A stretch of 64,000 nt of DNA, from positions 1,984,001 through 2,048,000 of the forward strand of contig JAMXBD010000058.1 in the NCBI GenBank assembly GCA_024138025.1. Reading direction: 5' to 3'. The stretch comes from Combretum micranthum. Its lineage: Eukaryota; Streptophyta; Magnoliopsida; Myrtales; Combretaceae. Within the stretch, counting starts at the first letter, position 1, and each line of letters begins with the position of its first letter. The notes below the pieces were generated by a model. It saw only the letters and a list, made by a program, of their open reading frames with translations. It did no database searches and was not told where the DNA came from. Made by a program: the position numbers and the translations under genes. This document shows positions 21,955 through 32,355 of this stretch, piece after piece.

Positions 21955-22702
21955 GAAACTTCTTAACACATTGGAAGTTAAAGGGTGCTGTAATTTTGTC
22001 ATTGGTTGGATTCAAAAGCTTGCAATAGTAGCTATCATGAACTTCATGAATGACAAAGGGGCTTTCCTACTTTAGCGTGAATTTAGGTGCCGGAATACCT
22101 CACTGCACATGCTCTACTAGCAAAGTATAATATCGCCTTATTGAAATGATTGCTTCTTGACCAACCAATCATAAGTAGTGTCGAACCATTGTTGATAATT
22201 GGCGAGGTTGTATTTAGTAGTGTCTTGCCTTTATTTTAATGCTTCTAAGTCCAACATGCGCAGAGTATCTAGTTCAAGATTTGCATTGATAGTTAATGCG
22301 TAGAGGGAACCAAGATATCTATGGGCATCACAGCCTCTGACCTGTATACAAGGGAGAAGAGTATTGCTTGTGTTGGACTGCACTTGGATGTCCTATAGGC
22401 CCATAATGCTAAGGGAAGCTTGTCATGCCATTCTTTATGATTGTCGTACACCATAGACTAAGTACCGTTAAGAACGTCTTATTGGTAACTTCTACCTGTC
22501 TATTTCCTTTGGGATAATAGGGAGTTGACTTTACATAATCAATATTATATGAAGTCAACAGTTGTTGGACATGTGAGTTGATAAAGGGTGTACCATTATT
22601 CGAGAGAACGCACTTTGAGATCCCAAAGTGACAGGCAATATGCTCTTTCATGGAAGTTGCTAACATCGATCTAGTAGCTTTCTTCAATGTTATTGCCTCT
22701 AC
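21955..22702 (-). pseudogene. Ty3/gypsy integrase C-terminal fragment (Tat/Retand-like)
   Basis: Integrase inserts element cDNA into the host genome. From 22702 leftward the frame reads the core's second half: KKATRSMLATSMKEHIACHFGI, written here in two blocks as LKKATRS and KEHIACHFGI, then VLSNNGTPF, KSTPYYPKGN and QVEVTNKT. In other frames it continues to ALWAYRTSKCSPTQA and a SLVYRSEAVMPIDI block. The second catalytic Asp is replaced by Asn (SNNGT where the family has SDNGT), and the first catalytic Asp is lost because the fragment begins within the domain at the Athila LTR. Several frame changes follow. The WAYRTSK and YRSEAV wording resembles Tat-lineage integrases more than chromovirus or Athila ones. 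Confidence 0.8.
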
Positions 22703-22848
22703 TGATAAGATCATATTTTATACAAATCTTGATGATCAAAAGAGCTAGAATGTATATTTGTTTTGATTAAATTTTATGTTTAAGGACTAATTTGGATAAA
22801 GAAATCAAAACAAAAAGAATTTGAATCGAAAAGAGGAAAAATTGAAGT

Positions 22849-23420
22849 CAAGGCCGGCAATTCTACATTCAAAGCTGCCGACGTTCAGACGGTGTAAAAC
22901 CCAAGGCCGTTGCAGCACTGCCAGCTTTGCCGAGCATAAGTTTCAACTACACTCAAAGCCGCCTCAAAGCTGCCGGCGTAGAAGATGAAGCAGCCGGCGT
23001 AGAAGATGAAGCAGCCAGCGTACATGAAGGCCGGCAGCTCAGAAATGAAACATCACCAGCTTTGAAGGAGTTACATTATAAGCGGGCACTTAAGCCACCG
23101 ACGTTGAGGCAGCGTACATCATAGATCTGAAGCGACATGAAGATATCAAACGCTTGGAGGAAATTGAAGAGACAAATTTATTGGAGTGTCTACGCCGGTG
23201 TCTAAGCCGCCGGCTTAGGGACAGCGTTCGAGCAAAATTGATGCAACGCTTCATTTCTGACCACATACGCTGGCTAGATCTACATCTAAGCCGCCGGCGT
23301 AGAAGCAGCCTGCATGTGTAACTGATATTGAAGGCTGCCAGTGGACTGCCTGCGTAAAGGATAATTCGAAGATACGCTGCCTGTAAGCCGCTGGCATAGG
23401 ATCCATAACTGCCGGCGTAC
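22849..23420 (+). repeat. GCCGGC-motif array in U3 of element C
   Basis: About a dozen and a half variants of AAGCCGCCGGCGTA, in both orientations (GCCGGCGTA, AAGGCCGGC, TAAGCCGCCGGC, GCTGCCAGC), are spread through 570 bases directly upstream of the LTR TATA box. The GC-rich motifs stand out from the AT-rich surroundings. Their place suggests upstream regulatory elements; this is an inference. Confidence 0.65.
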
Positions 23421-23467
23421 AATGTGAAACAGCAAAGTTCATTTAATGTTTTGCACGAAATTTTTCC

Positions 23468-23475
23468 TATAAATA
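23468..23475 (+). promoter_or_regulatory. LTR TATA box of element C
   Basis: TATAAATA is followed by GGGGTC and a C/T-rich stretch. The other LTR has the same box at 41431-41438. The site lies just after the GCCGGC-motif array. Confidence 0.7.
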
Positions 23476-24517
23476 GGGGTCTTCTCCTCACTTTCAGAAC
23501 AATCCAAGTAGCTCTAAATCATACTATAACACATAGATTAGAACAAGCATTCCATAGAGATTTTTGAAGAGATAACTGAAGTTATTCAAGAATTTGCAAG
23601 TGAAGCTTTAGTATTTTGAATTGATGATATCTAATCTTATTTCTTTTATGCAATTCATATATCTGAATATTTTGATCATAATGAAATCATTTGCAATTTC
23701 TTATCTGATTGTTGAATCATCATCCATGAGTAGCTAAAATCTTTTTGTGGGAAGTTGATGAAGCTTTAAACATGCTAAAATGATCTTTGAATCCATGTTA
23801 TAAGATAGTTAGAATCATGAAATATTCATATTGAGTTCTGATTATTCATCATACTTTTGGTGTATAAGAATTCTAATAACTCGGAAAGGAAATTAGAGTT
23901 CATATGAATTCATAAATTGAGATTAAATTACAATTGCGGAAGCGGCGGAATTTAATCTAGTTTAGAAATTATCCATGAATATTAATGAAATGTTTTATGT
24001 TGATTTTTCACTAAGGAATTAGGAGATGTTAATATAAAGTATTAGTCAATTATAGAATCGGAAGGTTTATAATTGTAATTTTGATTCCACTAATAATTTA
24101 TTTAGCGGAAGCTATTGAATTGTTTTTGTGGTTTAAAAGGTTTTTAAACTTTGTTTTTAAATCTTGACAATTTCTTATGAATTTCCATGAATCTAATTAT
24201 CATTATAACATGACTTCAAGTTGATTAGCAATAGTTTAAAGTGGATTCTGCTCCTTCCCACATTTTTCCACCATATCCCTCTCTTTAAAAAGCTCATTGC
24301 ATTCATATAGACATTTAATTAGATAATTTAGTTTAATTTAATCATTTTAAAAAGATCAATTGCCTAGATATTAGTATTAGTTGATAATTGTCTAGTAGTT
24401 AATAGATCTCCGTGGGATCAACACCTGACTCATGCTATATTACAATAGAAGGCCTAGTACGCTTGCTGGAATAGATGCTTTGAAAATTCACTACTAATTA
24501 TAGCACATCAAGTTTTC

Positions 24518-24535
24518 TGGCGCCATTGCCGGGGA
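24518..24535 (+). other. Primer binding site, Asp-tRNA type
   Basis: TGGCGCCATTGCCGGGGA matches, with one difference, the TGGCGCCGTTGCCGGGGA primer site known for Athila-type elements, and lies seven bases after the LTR end. Confidence 0.85.
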
Positions 24536-24609
24536 ATCTTATTAATATTAGACTACCTTCAGCTTTGCTAGTAGTTTAGGTTTGAACTTAGTTTGAAATT
24601 TTTCCTTTT

Positions 24610-24619
24610 CTCTTTGCAG
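24610..24619 (+). other. Splice-acceptor-like site before gag
   Basis: CTCTTTGCAG/G follows a T-rich run and lies five bases before the gag start codon at 24625. The extra ORF of this element has a very similar TATTTGCAG/G four bases before its start at 31203. Confidence 0.4.
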
Positions 24620-24624
24620 GTTTT

Positions 24625-25980
24625 ATGCGAAGAAGTAGAAGTGCTGAAATTCTACCTTTAGACCCAGAAATTCAAAGAACCTTGCATCAACAGAGAAGAA
24701 GGAACCAAAGAAGAGGAGCAATGGCAGAAAATCAAGGAAACAATGGCAACAACATCCAGTTGCAACCAGCTGCTCCTGCTCCAAGGGCAATTCGAGACTA
24801 TACAGTGCCTACTATTCAAGATCCCGCCATACGAATGCCCACTGTGGAGGCTAACAACTTTGAGCTTAAACTGTCCTTGATTCAAATGGTTGAGTCACAT
24901 CAATTTGGAGGATATTCAAATAAGACGCCAGATGAACACCTTGCCAAATTTCTCCAGTACACCAACACTGTCAAACTTAATGGTGTAAGAAACGAAGTCA
25001 TCCGACTTCAGCTTTTCCCTTTTTCTCTTAGGGATAAGCCTTGGCATGGTACAATTCCTCCAGATTCGATCACTACATGGAATGATCTGACAAAGAAGTT
25101 TCTGAAGAGATTTTTCCCTCCAGCAAGGACCGCCAGATTAAGAAATGAAATTTCCAACTTCACCAAATTCCCTGGAGAATCATTATATGATGCTTGGGAA
25201 AGATTCAAAGAGGCGGTCAGAAAATGTCCACACCATGGTTTACCCGATAATCTACTAATTGAAAATTTCTACCTCAGTCTTGATGAAGCTTTAAGGTCCT
25301 TAGTAGATGCTACATCGGGCGGATCACTGATGGGAAAACATATGAGGAAGCTAGTGAGATTATTGAAGAATTAGCTTCCGCTGCTCATAATTGGAGTTGT
25401 GAAAGAACAAGATCTAAAGTAGCATCTTTGGAAGACAAAGAAGATATATCACAACTCAAGGCTCAAATGGCAACCCTCATCACTCAAGTAAGTAAACTCA
25501 CAACTACAAATACTTCCAATAAAAAACAACAAGTGTTTTGTTGTGAGATTTGCTCAGGACCACACTCCTCTTTTGAGTGTCCGCATGGATCATCTTCAAA
25601 TGATGAGCAGCTCAATTATGTGGGAAATTTCCAAAAGGGTAATTTTGGAAACACATATCATCCGAATATGCGAAATCATCCCAATCTGTCATATCGGAAT
25701 GATGCCAATGTTCTAAAGCCACCACCTGGTTTTCAAGGACAAGGATTTGTAAGAAATGCCCCACCTCAACAGCAAATTCAATCATCCACTGATGCATTAC
25801 TGAGGGATTTCATTGTCAACAACAAACTCACTCAACAATCAGAATGCAATCATTCAAGATTTGCAAGGGAAGCTCCATCAACTTGCACAACAAGTGAGTA
25901 ATAGACCATCTGGGTCTTTACCAAGCAACACGGAGGAGAATCCCAAGTCTGTAAATGCAATCACTGAGAAGTGGTAAGGA
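24625..25980 (+). pseudogene. gag of element C, frame-broken
   Basis: This is the capsid and nucleocapsid protein of an Athila-like element. The ATG at 24625 opens a 250-codon frame with a basic N-terminus, a Gln/Asn-rich stretch and the gag domain (LIQMVESHQFGG, EHLAKFLQY, LRLQLFPFSL-like block and KRFFPPARTARLRNEI). One A is missing from the A-run at about 25333-25338, and the sequence continues in another frame from 25340. That part holds a coiled-coil-like stretch (LKAQMATLITQVSKL) and a CX2CX3HX4C knuckle (CEICSGPHSSFEC), followed by an Asn-rich tail. Another indel near 25840-25860 ends the frame early. It cannot make a full Gag. Confidence 0.88.
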
Positions 25981-26059
25981 GATTGCTCCAGTTGAGGAGA
26001 CTATCAAAGATCATGAGGAAAAGATCAAGAGGAAATTCCACCACAAAACAACAAAGGGA

Positions 26060-26880
26060 AACGAAAGGTGGAGGATACTATTCAAAAACCACCTGAGGTG
26101 AAATCATATGTTCCTCCCGTCCCTTTTCCAGGAAGATTAAAGCAACAAAGACTTGATGAGCAATTTTCAAAATTCCTGGATGTTTTCAAGAAGCTGCATC
26201 AACATTCCATTCTTAGAAGTGATTCAAGGAATGCCTTCCTATGCCAAATTCATCAAAGAATTGCTATCTAACAAGAGGAAGATTGATGGAAATGTGATAC
26301 TCACTGGAGAATGTTCCATGATCCTACAGAAACAAACACCCAGTCTGCCCACTAAACTCGAGATCAGGGAAGTTTTACTGTTCCTTGCACCATTGGTGAT
26401 TGTTATTTTGATAAAGTTTTAATTGATTCTGGTGCAAGTATCAACTTAATGCCTTTATCGGTATTTAAAAAACTAGGACTTGGAGATTGCAAGGATACAT
26501 GTAACTTGCAACTTGCTGATAGAAGTATAAAATACCCTAGGGGTATTGTGGAAAATGTCCTAGTTAAAGTTGACAAATTCTTTTTCCCTGTGGATTTTGT
26601 AGTTTAGACATGGATGAAGATAGGGAAGTTCCCATGATCTTGCAACAGGAAAAGCACTAATTGATGTGGAACAAGGGCAGCTTACATTACGGGTGATGGA
26701 TGAACAGGTTACTTTCAATGTCTATGAGGCAATGAAGAAATTTGATGATACTGATGCCTGTTACACCATCAATACCATTGATGAGCTGGTTTCTGATCAC
26801 TTGAGGAACAAACTGGTGTGGAGACTATGGAGTCTTGAGAGACGTGGACAATTGGAGTGATGATGAAGAGGATGAAGAAA
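26060..26880 (+). pseudogene. Protease region of element C
   Basis: The gag-protease linker reads in one frame at 26068-26271, and a shifted frame follows. The aspartic protease active site is LIDSGASINLMP, with the catalytic Asp codon at 26425. It is followed by a LADRSIKYPRGIVENVLVKV stretch typical of Athila. A one-base loss near 26605 gives a stop where the family has a VVLDMDED-like turn, and a few codons of the next motif are missing before 26650. The tail at 26666-26860 is intact but out of frame. The catalytic residue is preserved although the gene is dead. Confidence 0.82.
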
Positions 26881-28110
26881 TACTGGAAGATGTACCAATG
26901 ATCAAAACCAGATATTATGAATCGTTGGGTACAAATGAGCAGAAGCAAGTTCCGTCTTTGATGCAGCCACCGACCTTGGAACTAAAACCACTTCCTGATC
27001 ATCTGAAGTATGCTTTTCTCGGAATTGGCGATACTTTGCCAATCATCATTTCATCTGCATTGACAAATGAACAAGAACAACAGTTGATTGAAGTGTTGAA
27101 AAAGCACAAAGAAGCAATCGGATGGACCATTGCTGACATTAAGGGTATTAGCCCTATGATTTGCACTCACAAAATTCTTATGGAAGCTGAGTGTAAACCT
27201 ACAGTTCAACCACAAAGGAGACTTAACCCGACACTTAAAGATGTTGTCAAGAAAGAAGTTTTGAAGCTACTTGACGCAGGTATCATCTATCCTATCTCTG
27301 ATAGTAAATGGGTTAGTCCGGTTCAAGTAGTACCAAAGAAAGGTGGTATGACTGTAGTGAAGAATGAGCAAAATGAATTGATTCCTACTCGTACTGACTG
27401 GGTGGAGAGTTTGTATTGATTACAGAAAGTTGAATGATGCCACCGAAAGGATCACTTTCCACTTCCTTCATTGATCAATGTTGGAGAAACTTGCAGGGCA
27501 TGACTATTACTGTTTTCTTGATGGATATTCTGGATACAATCAGATTTCTATTGCACCCGATGATCAAGAGAAAACAACATTCACTTGTCCTATGGCACAT
27601 TTGCCTTTAGGAGAATGCCCTTTGGACTTTGCAATGCACCTGCTACATTTCAGAGGTGTATGATGGCTATATTCTCTGATATGCTTGAGAATTTTATCGA
27701 GATCTTCATGGATGATTTTTCAGTCTTTGGAAAGTCATTCGATCTTTGTCTTGAGAATTTAGCCTCGGTTTACAAAGATGCAAAGATACCAATTGATCTT
27801 GAATTGGGAAAAATGCCACTTTATGGTTAGAGAAGGGATAGTGTTGGGTCACAAAATTTCTGCGAGAGGAATTGAAGTGGATAAAGCCAAAGTGGAGATT
27901 ATTGAGAAGTTACCACCACCACGACTGTTAAAGGAGTCAGAAGTTTTCTTGGACATGCTGGCTTCTACAGACGATTCAAAGGACTTCTCCAAAATTTCCA
28001 AACCTCTTTGCAACCTTCTGGAAAAAGATGCGGTGTTCAATTTTGATGACAATGTTTGCAGGCATTCAATTTATTAAAGGAAAAGCTCATTCTCTACACC
28101 AGTAATCATT
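26881..28110 (+). pseudogene. Reverse transcriptase of element C
   Basis: RT copies the element RNA to DNA. The first block (26835-27419) contains the LKPLPDHLKYAFLG entry and the KEVLKLLDAGIIYPISDSKW motif. Next come RVCIDYRKLNDAT after a frame change, YSGYNQI, and FGLCNAPATFQRCM. The catalytic box is FMDDFSVFG, with Asp codons at 27711 and 27714. The thumb region (GIVLGHKIS) follows at 27835. Indels near 27400, 27470, 27590 and 27810 split the domain into at least four frames. The catalytic Asp pair is present, so decay came through indels rather than loss of the active site. Confidence 0.87.
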
Positions 28111-28119
28111 GCGCAGACT

Positions 28120-28520
28120 GGGAGCTTCCTTTCGAACTCATGTGTGATGCCAGCGACTTTGCAGTTGGAGGTACTTGGTCAGAGACGAGGTAAGATCTTT
28201 CATGTTATATACTATGCAAGTAGAACACTAAATGAGGCCCAGAGAAATTATGCCACTACTGAGAAAGAGCTTTTAGCTGTTATCTTTGCATGTGATAAAT
28301 TTAGGCCTTATCTGATAGGTTCTAAAGTGTAGTATACACTGACCATGCAGCTCTCAAGTATTTGTTTGCTAAAGCTGATGCAAAACCTAGGTTGATTAGA
28401 TGGGTTTTACTACTGCAAGAATTTGATCTTGAAATTAAAGATAAAAAGGGAACTGAGAATGTATTGCTGATCATTTGTCTAGACTTGAATCTGATATTTA
28501 GACATTCCCATCAATGAAAG
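28120..28520 (+). pseudogene. RNase H region of element C
   Basis: This part removes RNA from the RNA-DNA hybrid. It has the LMCDASDFAV catalytic motif at about 28138, a shift, and then IYYASRTLNEAQRNY and the TEKELLAVIFACDKFR motif (28144-28332). A stop follows at GSKV. The later TDH motif and the ADHLSRL end of the domain can still be seen at 28340-28490 in other frames. Confidence 0.8.
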
Positions 28521-28549
28521 TTCCCTGATGAACAATTGCATGCAGTAGA

Positions 28550-29790
28550 ATCTAGATTTGCCATGGTATGCTGATATTGTGAATTATTTGGTTAGTAAGA
28601 TTATCCCATATGGTTTGTCTTATCCTCAAAAGAAAAAGTTTTTGCATGATGTAAAATACTATTTTTGGGATGAACCATATCTGTTCAAAAAATGTGCTGA
28701 CCAAATAATTAGAAGATGTGTACCTGAATCTGATCAGCTTAGCATTTTAGAACACTGTCATTCAAGAGAAGCAGGGGACACTTTGGTGTTCAAAGGACTG
28801 CAGCAAAAGTGTTATCATCTGGATTTTATTGGCCTAACTTGTTTCGTGACTGCAGGAATTTCATTATGTCATGTGCTCAATGTCAAAAGACAGGTAACAT
28901 TTCTAAACGACATGAATTACCACAAAACATTCTGGTAATTGAGCTTTTTGATGTTTGGGGGATTGACTTTATGGGTCCTTTTCCCTCATCTTTTTCAAAT
29001 AAATACATACTTGTGGCAGTTGATTAGTTTGTTTCAAAATGGGTGGAAGCTGTTGCTTTACAAACAAATGATGCCCGAGTAGTTTTGAAATTTTTGAAAA
29101 AGAATATTTTTACCAGATTTGGTGTGCCCAGAGCTATAATTAGTGATGGGGGGTCTCATTTTTGTAACAGGCAATTTGAAAAACTTTTGGCAAAATACGG
29201 TGTTACACATAAAGTGACTACCCCCTATCATCCACAAACAAGTGGGCAAGTTGAAGTTTCCAATAGGGAGATAAAAAGGATTTTGGAAAAAACTGTTAAT
29301 GCATCAAGAAAAGATTGGTCTTCAAAATTAGATGATGCATTATGGGCTTACAGGACTGCTTTTAAAACCCCTATTGGAATGTCCCCATATGCTTGTTTTT
29401 GGTAAATCATGTCATCTTCCTGTAGAACTTGAGCACAAGGCATATTGGGCATAAAATTTCTTAACTTTGATGAAAAAGCTGCAGGTAAAAACAGATTGCT
29501 CCAATTGAATCAGCTGGAAGAATGGAGAAATGAGGCATTTGAAAGTGCTCGTATCTATAAGGAACGAGCAAAGAAATGGCATGATAGAACATCATCAAAC
29601 GAGAATTTTTCCTGGACAAAAAGTTTTACTTTACAATTCTCGTTTGAAGTTGTTTCCTGGAAAATTACGGTCAAGATGGTCGGGACCGTTTGAGATTGCA
29701 AGAGTTTTTCCATATGGAACGGTGAATTAAAAACTGAGATGATCGGACTTTTAAAGTGAATGGGCAACTGCTCAAACATTATTTTGAGGG
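28550..29790 (+). pseudogene. Integrase of element C
   Basis: The N-terminal zinc-binding half (EHCHSREAG, then CAQCQKTG) is split by a shift near 28775. The core has all three acidic residues: Asp in DVWGIDFMGPF, Asp in IISDGGSHF, and Glu in [12 protein letters not shown] stop at 29025 lies where the family has an aromatic codon. A further shift near 29400 precedes the C-terminal part ([17 protein letters not shown] block, then [12 protein letters not shown]), which ends near 29790. The catalytic triad is intact on paper, but no single frame encodes it all. Confidence 0.87.
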
Positions 29791-29994
29791 GAAAATCTTG
29801 ACAGTACTACTACTGTCATGAATCTCAAAGAACCATGATCAGTCAGGAAAGTCGGGCTAAGCGACTTTAAACTAAGCGCTTCTTGGGAGGCAACCCATGT
29901 CTAATTTTAGAGTAGTTTTATTTTTTTTTACTAACTTAGTTTTTAGTGTGGCAGGTGATACTTATTTGAAAAAAAAAAAATTGGAGAAGGCTGA
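29791..29994 (+). other. Linker after integrase of element C
   Basis: A short stretch with an Athila-style junction (GGGAGGCAACCCATG at 29886) followed by T-rich and A-rich runs. No gene is visible. Confidence 0.4.
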
Positions 29995-30375
29995 ATGCCT
30001 GCTCAAGGCTGCCAGCCTTGAGCAAGCTCTGAGAAAACAAGGAAGGTCGACTCAATGCCGCCAGCTTTAGGCCGGCGTAAAGGAGTAGGTGTGCACCGCA
30101 AAAGAGGCCGGCTTGGGAAAGGTTAAGGCCGTCGGCTTACATGTCGGCGTTTGAGTACAAGATTTACACCGGCAAGAGAAGGTGAAGGTCGCCGGCTTAG
30201 TGCCAGCGTATGTTGCAGATTTCTTGGTTTTTGAAAATTCCCGATCAAGGCCGGCGTATTAACTTAAGCCGACAGCGTAAATGGATAAGTAGCCAGCTTT
30301 GAGCTCTCGGTATGTGTATTTTTCGTTTATACTGGCTGTAAGCCGTTGGCGTACATTGCAGAAATGCCGGCGTAG
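29995..30375 (+). repeat. Second GCCGGC-motif array (internal)
   Basis: The motif family seen in the LTR recurs here: AAGGCCGGC, GGCCGGCGTAAAGG, GCCGTCGGCTTA, GTCGCCGGCTTA, AAGGCCGGCGTA, TAAGCCGACAGCGTA, TAAGCCGTTGGCGTA and TGCCGGCGTAGG. It ends about 25 bases before the CT-rich tract at 30400 that precedes the extra ORF, mirroring the array-before-promoter layout of the LTR. Confidence 0.65.
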
Positions 30376-30399
30376 GTTCTGCAGATGCTTCAAACAGGT

Positions 30400-30511
30400 A
30401 CGAATCCTCTCTCTCTCTTTCATTCTCTCATACTCGCTCTCCCTCTCTCACTCTCAATCAACAAGTGTCGTACCTCATTCATCCATCCACGGTGTTTAAT
30501 CCATCTTCCAA
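30400..30511 (+). promoter_or_regulatory. CT-rich putative internal promoter and first exon of the extra ORF
   Basis: A run of CTCTCTCTCTTTC-type sequence, typical of plant core promoters and 5' leaders, is followed by AATCAACAAG and then a strong donor, CCAA/GTAAGT, at 30512. Only a weak TATA-like TTTATACT (about 30326) lies upstream. The role is inferred from the array upstream and the acceptor downstream. Confidence 0.4.
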
Positions 30512-31199
30512 GTAAGTTATCAAAGATCTCTACGCTTAATCATTTGTTCAAATCCGTTATATTACATTGTTTATATGGATCTGTCGATTTGGGTTTGATG
30601 ATTATCTTTGATATCGATGTCGGCTATTGATGCATTTGATTGTTGATATGCTATTGAAGAAAGATTTCGGTTCCACACAATGATATTGCAAGACTGTGAT
30701 GTGTTGATTCATGATTGCTGCTTAGATTGAAAAACTAGGGTTCTTGAGATTTGGGGGTGTTTGAAATTTCGAATTTGGGGTTTGTTGGAGTTGATATTAC
30801 AGATGTTGGATTTGTGATTCTTAATACTACCTAGGAGCTTCAATTCTTGCATTGGGATTAAAATTGCTCGAATTGAACTTGGAATTTGGAATTGTGCTCA
30901 ATTTTGATAGAAATTCTGTATGAAAATGTTTTTGAAACTTTAAAGGAAAAATTTTTGAAAAATATTTCTGTTTGAAAATTTAAAAATTCCAACGTTCAAT
31001 TATGAGCTAGCAAGCCAAGGCTGCCAGCTTTAATTGTATTGTGCAAGTGTAAATGATCCATGCAATTCATTGATTAATTAGCTTCATTTAGTCATATGCC
31101 TTGATATCAAAATTGTTCAAAATCATGTCTTAGGCATAAAATAGAATTGCATTAATGTTGTGCATTCCTTTATACTAATTGACTTGAAAATATTTGCAG
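30512..31199 (+). other. Putative 688-base leader intron of the extra ORF
   Basis: It opens with GTAAGTTA and closes with a TACTAAT branch-like box at 31173 and ATTTGCAG at 31192-31199, followed by GA and the ATG at 31203. AT-rich composition and stops in all frames fit an intron. An alternative donor is CAG/GTACG at 30398. Confidence 0.45.
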
Positions 31200-31202
31200 G
31201 AA

Positions 31203-32355
31203 TGGCTCCAAGACAAAAGAGACCAAGGACCACAGACGCCTCTACATCGGGTTCAGAGAACCGAAATCTGTTGTCTAGTCAGCAGTGTGCAAAAGACAGA
31301 AAGAAGAGGCTTATCAAGAATGACTTTTTGAATATCCAGTATTTAGACTGGTGCCTGCTGGATGAGTTTGGGATGGTAGATAGAATCAGGGAGATTATTC
31401 AAGATCCAGCATGGCTCAGACTATTTGACCTTCGGGAGCTGGCATACAAGAACTTGACGATAGAGTTCTTGTCCACAGTGAAAAATATCCCAGACCGAGA
31501 GGAGTCCACTTTCCAGTTCCAGGCCTATGGACAGATCAGGGAGGTGAAATTGAAGCAGATAGGCCACATTCTAGGACTGTATGATAGTGAGGAAGAAAAC
31601 AGGAATTTGCCCAATAGTTGGCCAGCTGACATGACACAGAGGCTTATTGGTTCCACCTAGTTGGTCCTAAGAGATCAAATGAGCATTTTGTCCCATCCAA
31701 GTCACTGGCCACGACATTCCGTGCTGTCGAGCACAAGCTGCTCCACCATATTCTTGCACACACCCTGAGTTGTAAGAAGACGAGTCACAGCAAGGTGACT
31801 AAATTCGACATGTTTTACCTGTTTAGCCTTATTAGAGGCTACAGGATTGATCTCGGGGTAGAGGTGGCGAATTTTATATACCGGCAGGCGGAGGACACAA
31901 GGATTCGAGGTCTGGGTTGTGGAGGCTACATTACTCGATTATTGAAGGGGATGAACATTTTTGAGCCTCCACAGGATGACGAGGTGTTTGAGTGCAGGAG
32001 GATTACATCTGCACCATTCAAAGGCTAGGGATTGCTGAAAAACCCCAGGCCAACATAGCCACCAGTATTAGAGGAGGTCAATATCCAAGATATCTTTCCT
32101 AGAGATGCCCCATTTGAGATGCCATCCACATCCGCTCCTCCTCCTCCTGCAGGCACTTCATCAGCGTATGGCATGGACCAGCTTAGGCTAGATGTTGAGG
32201 AGCTGAAGCGCCAGAGCCAGGAGCTCAGAGATAGTCAAGAGAAGGAAAGAAAGAAGAATAAGAAATTTAGGAAGACTATCTTTGAGGCATTAAAGACAGC
32301 CATTTGCTGCATTAGCCCAGAGACAGGGGCTCATGACCTACCAGACTTCATTTGA
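31203..32355 (+). pseudogene. Athila-type extra ORF (often called env-like)
   Basis: Three frames follow: 31203-31660, 31795-32028 and 32119-32355. The first begins with a basic MAPRQKRPR segment and has LRLFDLRELAYKNLTIEFLS, split here as LRLFDLREL and LTIEFLS, then an F/Y-rich part with IGHILGLYDSEE. This is the wording of the Arabidopsis Athila ORF-1-type protein. The second has a RGYRIDLGVEVANFI-like block. The third has a Ser/Pro linker and a helical, coiled-coil-like segment (VEELKRQSQELRDSQEKE). I see no signal peptide and no clear membrane span, so the env label rests on position in the family, not on sequence. Stops at 31660 and 32028 break it. Confidence 0.75.

Larger units (their letters stand above)
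17117..22702 (-). mobile_element. Old Tat/Retand-like element remnant carrying an antisense PMD gene
   Basis: The right part (21955-22702) is the end of a Ty3/gypsy integrase on the minus strand. Downstream of it, in minus-strand terms, is a plus-strand PMD pseudogene. An additional ORF placed antisense between pol and the 3' LTR is a known layout in Tat-lineage elements, so I treat the block as one remnant, although neither LTR can be identified. The left end is abutted by a long-LTR terminus at 17116, and the right end is cut by the Athila-like LTR at 22703. 17117-18508 is AT-rich with no recognisable gene apart from a short GC-rich patch near 17190-17300. Confidence 0.55.
22703..24510 (+). 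repeat. 5' LTR of element C (1808 bp)
   Basis: It begins TGATAAGATCATA and ends TAGCACATCA, seven bases before the PBS. It holds a GCCGGC-rich motif array (22849-23420), a TATA box at 23468 and a long AT-rich R/U5. Compared with the other LTR it carries an extra copy of a 21-bp unit (GCCGGCGTAGAAGATGAAGCA written in parts as GCCGGCGTA and GAAGATGAAGCA) near 22970-23020. Confidence 0.9.

Noticed and set aside
22927..23491. Frames through the GCCGGC array in both orientations as genes
   Set aside because: Short, Arg- or Ala-rich translations of the repeated motif, differing between the two LTRs.
30299..30630. Ser/Leu-rich frames at the CT-rich tract as a signal-peptide gene
   Set aside because: CTCTCT repeats read as Ser-Leu in any frame; the region fits a leader and intron better.
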